Source of the DNA: Rhodococcus pseudokoreensis
GTDB taxonomy: Bacteria > Actinomycetota > Actinomycetes > Mycobacteriales > Mycobacteriaceae
NCBI RefSeq assembly: GCF_017068395.1
Contig: NZ_CP070619.1
Span: 930,001-994,000 of the forward strand
DNA length: 64,000 nt
Direction: 5' to 3'
The translations under genes and the position numbers were made by a program. Positions 60,892 through 64,000 of this stretch are shown here, piece after piece. Numbering within the stretch: position 1 is the stretch's first letter; each line of letters starts with the position of its first letter. The notes below the pieces were generated by a model. It saw only the letters and a list, made by a program, of their open reading frames with translations. It was not told the DNA's origin and did no database searches.

Positions 60892-63012
60892 ATGACACGT
60901 TGGGCCTCGACCGTTGTTTCACGCAAATGGTGGGTCCTGACCCTCGCCGTGCTCGCCGTCCTGGTGAGCGGCGTGTGGGGCACCGGTGTGTTCGCGAAGC
61001 TCAGCTCGGGCGGATTCATCGACCCCGGTAGCGAATCCGCCGAGGTGGCACGGATCGTCGAGGCCAATCTGGGTCCGCAGACGCCGGACATCATCGCCAT
61101 CTACACCGCACCCGACGGGAAGACCCTCGACGACATCGGCCCCGAGGTCACCGCGAGTCTCGACCGGTTCGCCGCCGAGGTGCCGACGTATTCGGTGACG
61201 TCGTACTGGACGGCGGACGCGACGCGGAAGCAACTGATGGTGTCGGAGGACGGCACCAAGGCGTCGGCCGCGATCACCGTCGACCCGGATGCCGGGATCA
61301 CCGCCGCCACGTTCAACGACCTGCTGCCGAAGCTCGAGGTAGAGGGTATCGACACCGAGTTCGCGGGTAACTCGGTGGTGGGTGTGGCGTTCAACAACCG
61401 GCTGCAGCAGGACCTGGTGCGGGCCGAGGCGATCGCGCTGCCGATCACACTCGTGTTGCTGGTCTTCATCTTCGGCGGACTGGTCGCCGCCGCCGTGCCG
61501 GTGTTCGTCGGGCTGCTCTCGATCTTCAGCGCCCTGGCGACCCTGCGCCTGCTGACCCTGTTCACCGACGTCAGTTCGTTCGCGATCAACGTGGCGTCCC
61601 TGCTCGGCCTGGGGCTCGCGATCGACTACGGCCTGTTCATCGTCGGCCGTTTCCGCGAGGAACTCGAATCCGGCGCCGACGTGGCCGAGGCGACCCGGCG
61701 CACCGTCCTGACCGCGGGCCGCACCGTACTGTTCTCCGGACTGCTTCTCGTGTGCGCGTTCTCGGGAATGCTGGTGTTCCCGCAGGACGTGATCAAGTCG
61801 CTCGGGTTCGGTGCGATGGCCGCCGTCGCGAGTGCTGCGCTGCTGTCCCTCACCGCGGTACCTGCGCTGCTCGCGATCCTCGGTCACCGCATCAACGCGC
61901 TGAGCTGGCGCAAGGACGCGGCGCAGCGCGGTGAGGTGCGCGCCCGCAAGTTCTGGGGCTCCGTCGTCACCGCGGTGATGCGGCGGCCGGTCGCCATCGC
62001 GGTGGGGATCGTCGCGGGGCTGATGGTCCTCGCAGCGCCTCTGCTCAGCGCGTCGCTCGGTGAGGTCACGTACACGGCGCTGCCCGAGAACGATCCCGCC
62101 CGCATCGCCACCGACACCCTCACCACCGAATTTCCCACCACCGGGAACGGCGCCACTCTCATCCTCCGGGGCACCGACGGCACCGCGCCCACCGCCGCCG
62201 ACGGAGCCGCAGTGGCCCAGGCCGCAGGCCAGGTTCCGGGCATCGGCGCCGCCACCGTCGTCGCGGCGGGCGGCGAACTGGTGGCCGTGCAGGCCGTCTA
62301 CTCCGAGGGAGTGACCACCGACGACCAGAGCGCGGCGGTGGACGGTCTCCGCGCCATCTCCGCCCCCGAGGGAACCGAACTCCTCGTCGGCGGCGGCCAG
62401 GCCACCGTCGACGACGGCAACGCGGCGATCGTGCACTGGATGCCGGTCATGATCGCGATCATGGTGGGTTCGACGCTGGTGCTGCTGTTCCTGGCGTTCG
62501 GCTCGGTGGTGCTGCCGATCAAGGCGGTCGCGATGGCGGGGCTGAGTCTCGCCGCCACGTTCGGGGTGCTCACCTGGATCTTCGAACTGGGACACGGCGC
62601 GGGCCTGCTCGGCGTCAGTCCGGCACCGCTCGAGGCGACGTTCGTTGTCCTCATTCTCGCCGTGGTCTTCGGCCTCTCGACCGATTACGAGGTGTTCCTG
62701 ATGTCGCGCATGGTCGAGGCGCACGAGGCGGGCGCGACCACGGAGGAGGCGGTGCGTTTCGGCACCGAGCGCACGGGCCGGATCGTGACGGCCGCCGCGC
62801 TGCTGCTCGTGGTGGTGACCGGGGCGTTCACCATCTCCGGTCTGTCGATCATGCGGTTCCTCGGCGTGGGCATGATCGTCGCGCTGCTCGTCGACGCGAC
62901 GGTGGTCCGGATGCTCCTCGTTCCGTCCCTGGTGAAGCTGATGGGCGAGGCCAACTGGTGGGCCCCGGCCTGGATGAAGAGGGTGCACGCCAAGGTGGGT
63001 CTGGGCCACTAG
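60892..63012 (+). CDS. MMPL/RND-family transporter
   Basis: A 706-residue membrane transporter with two repeats of one span, an extracytoplasmic domain and five or six spans. The proton-relay pairs are in GLGLAIDYGLFIVGRF and VFGLSTDYEVFLMSR (the Asp-Tyr pairs). The porter domains carry SYWTADATRKQLMV-type sequence. MMPL proteins export lipids or siderophore-linked molecules. The C-terminus ends in a short basic tail with no extension. CGGAG lies nine bases before ATG. Confidence 0.9.
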   Translation: MTRWASTVVSRKWWVLTLAVLAVLVSGVWGTGVFAKLSSGGFIDPGSESAEVARIVEANLGPQTPDIIAIYTAPDGKTLDDIGPEVTASLDRFAAEVPTYSVTSYWTADATRKQLMVSEDGTKASAAITVDPDAGITAATFNDLLPKLEVEGIDTEFAGNSVVGVAFNNRLQQDLVRAEAIALPITLVLLVFIFGGLVAAAVPVFVGLLSIFSALATLRLLTLFTDVSSFAINVASLLGLGLAIDYGLFIVGRFREELESGADVAEATRRTVLTAGRTVLFSGLLLVCAFSGMLVFPQDVIKSLGFGAMAAVASAALLSLTAVPALLAILGHRINALSWRKDAAQRGEVRARKFWGSVVTAVMRRPVAIAVGIVAGLMVLAAPLLSASLGEVTYTALPENDPARIATDTLTTEFPTTGNGATLILRGTDGTAPTAADGAAVAQAAGQVPGIGAATVVAAGGELVAVQAVYSEGVTTDDQSAAVDGLRAISAPEGTELLVGGGQATVDDGNAAIVHWMPVMIAIMVGSTLVLLFLAFGSVVLPIKAVAMAGLSLAATFGVLTWIFELGHGAGLLGVSPAPLEATFVVLILAVVFGLSTDYEVFLMSRMVEAHEAGATTEEAVRFGTERTGRIVTAAALLLVVVTGAFTISGLSIMRFLGVGMIVALLVDATVVRMLLVPSLVKLMGEANWWAPAWMKRVHAKVGLGH

Positions 63013-63020
63013 TGCATCAT

Positions 63021-63036
63021 CTTACTGTGGAGTAAG
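63021..63036. promoter_or_regulatory. TetR-type operator candidate (CTTACT-N4-AGTAAG)
   Basis: CTTACT (63021-63026) and AGTAAG (63031-63036) form a perfect inverted repeat of the TTACT-N4-AGTAA kind used by several actinobacterial TetR repressors. It lies eight bases before the SDR start, between the MMPL stop and that gene. Confidence 0.55.
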
Positions 63037-63044
63037 TTCGGGGC

Positions 63045-64000
63045 ATGGCCACCTACCTCGTCACCGGCGGTACCGGATTCCTGGGCCGGCACGTGCTGCC
63101 CCTGCTCCTCGACCGCGATGCATCAGCCGAGATCCACGTCCTCGTCCGGCGCGCGTCCGTCGCGCGACTGGAGGCGCTCGTCGACGGCATGCCCGGCGGC
63201 GAACGGGTGCATCCGCTGATCGGAGACCTGACGGAGCCCGGTCTCGGACTCGAATCCGCGCCCGCGGCCGACCACGTCCTGCACCTCGGCGCGATCTACG
63301 ACCTCACGGCCGGTGACGAGCAGGCCGCCACGAACGTCGACGGCACTCGTTCGGTGATCGCACTGGCGCGGGAACTGGATGCGACCCTCCACCACGTCTC
63401 CTCCATCGCCGTCGCGGGAGATCACGAGGGGCCGTTCGGGGAAACCGATTTCGATCTCGGCCAGGGCTTCCCCACCCCGTATCACCGCACCAAGTTCGAG
63501 GCGGAGAAACTGGTCCGCGACGCCGAGGGCCTGCGCACACGCATCTACCGCCCCGCCGCGGTGGTCGGCAGTTCGGTCACCGGCGAGATGGACAAGATCG
63601 ACGGCCCGTACTACCTCTTCCCCGCCATCGCGGCGCTCGCGAAACTCCCCGCCGCCCTGCCCGTGGCGGTCCCGCGGATCGGCGCGACCAACGTCGTGCC
63701 CGTCGACTACGTGGCGGCGGCCGTCGTGGAACTGATGACGGCACCCGGACGGGACGGCCAGACGTTCCACCTCGTCAATCCGCGCCCCCAGCCGGTCCGC
63801 GAGATCTACGCCGCGCTCGCCGAGGCGGCAGGCGCACCGCATCCCGCGATCGGACTGCCCGGCGAACTCGTCCGCCCGTTCCTCACCCCCACCCCCGACT
63901 CGGCCCTCGACGCGGGACGCAAGGCGGTGCTCGGTGCACTCGGCATCCCGCCGGTGCTCGTCGAGAACCTGACCCTGCCCACGGTGTTCGACGACCGCGG
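63045..64000 (+). CDS. SDR-family reductase, N-terminal part (cut by window end)
   Basis: At least 318 residues are visible and the frame is still open at 64000. The extended-SDR nucleotide site is MATYLVTGGTGFLGRHVLPL, with HHVSSIAVAG and YHRTKFEAEK giving the catalytic Ser-Tyr-Lys set. The sequence matches the N-terminal SDR half of actinobacterial fatty acyl reductase-like proteins that carry a second C-terminal SDR domain, but that half is outside the window. The tail at PTPDSALDAGRKAVLGALGI fits a linker between the two. Confidence 0.82.
   Translation, partial: MATYLVTGGTGFLGRHVLPLLLDRDASAEIHVLVRRASVARLEALVDGMPGGERVHPLIGDLTEPGLGLESAPAADHVLHLGAIYDLTAGDEQAATNVDGTRSVIALARELDATLHHVSSIAVAGDHEGPFGETDFDLGQGFPTPYHRTKFEAEKLVRDAEGLRTRIYRPAAVVGSSVTGEMDKIDGPYYLFPAIAALAKLPAALPVAVPRIGATNVVPVDYVAAAVVELMTAPGRDGQTFHLVNPRPQPVREIYAALAEAAGAPHPAIGLPGELVRPFLTPTPDSALDAGRKAVLGALGIPPVLVENLTLPTVFDDR

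Overview
The window is high-GC actinobacterial chromosome, most likely Rhodococcus (R. opacus/R. jostii group). Gene content and order closely follow the Mycobacterium tuberculosis Rv3297-Rv3370 region: lhr-nei2, glpD, lpdA, amiA1-amiB1, deoD-pmmB, upp, add-deoA-cdd, sdhCDAB, dacB, trpS, icd, metY-metX, folD, mfpA, a SpoU-type methyltransferase gene, dnaE2. Assignments rest on reading the protein sequences and on recalled gene order; no database search was run.

Layout. 1-10.6 kb: DNA repair (lhr end, nei2), a TetR/MpaB divergent pair sharing a long operator, glycerol use (glpD, glpK), a PLP aminotransferase and the LpdA flavoprotein. 10.6-23.1 kb: two M20 amidohydrolases and a nucleoside salvage set (deoD, pmmB, upp, add, deoA, cdd). 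A four-gene operon carrying a type VII-like secreted protein and an NlpC/P60 cell-wall hydrolase interrupts this set. 23.3-39.7 kb: central metabolism (sdhCDAB, mdh, icd), a D,D-carboxypeptidase, a YihY-type membrane protein, trpS, exonuclease III, an MFS exporter, a SAM-IV riboswitch controlling metY-metX, folD and the gyrase-protecting pentapeptide protein MfpA.

39.73-49.80 kb: a compact ~10.06-kb integrated element. It carries a large serine integrase, a divergent regulator, a putative replication initiator with internal iteron-like repeats, several tiny genes, a scaffold-like protein, an HK97-type major capsid and a P27-type small terminase. Portal, large terminase, protease and tail genes are absent. 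This layout resembles the M. tuberculosis phiRv1 element and suggests a capsid-encoding phage satellite. Both attachment sites can be read: it inserted within the first codons of the trmL-type gene, and the phage end supplies near-identical codons, so the reading frame survives.

49.8-64 kb: the methyltransferase gene, a LysR/TDT-transporter divergent pair, a rhodanese, a DUF4349 lipoprotein, SOS-box-controlled dnaE2, a cobalamin-riboswitch-controlled btuF-btuC-btuD operon ending in a FhuF-like 2Fe-2S protein, an MMPL transporter and the start of an SDR reductase gene cut by the window end.

The most novel material is in the element: the origin-like repeats inside the initiator gene, a tandem array of perfect hairpins in a gene-free gap, a G-rich gap before the small terminase, and a pair of membrane-anchored coiled-coil proteins of unknown role.
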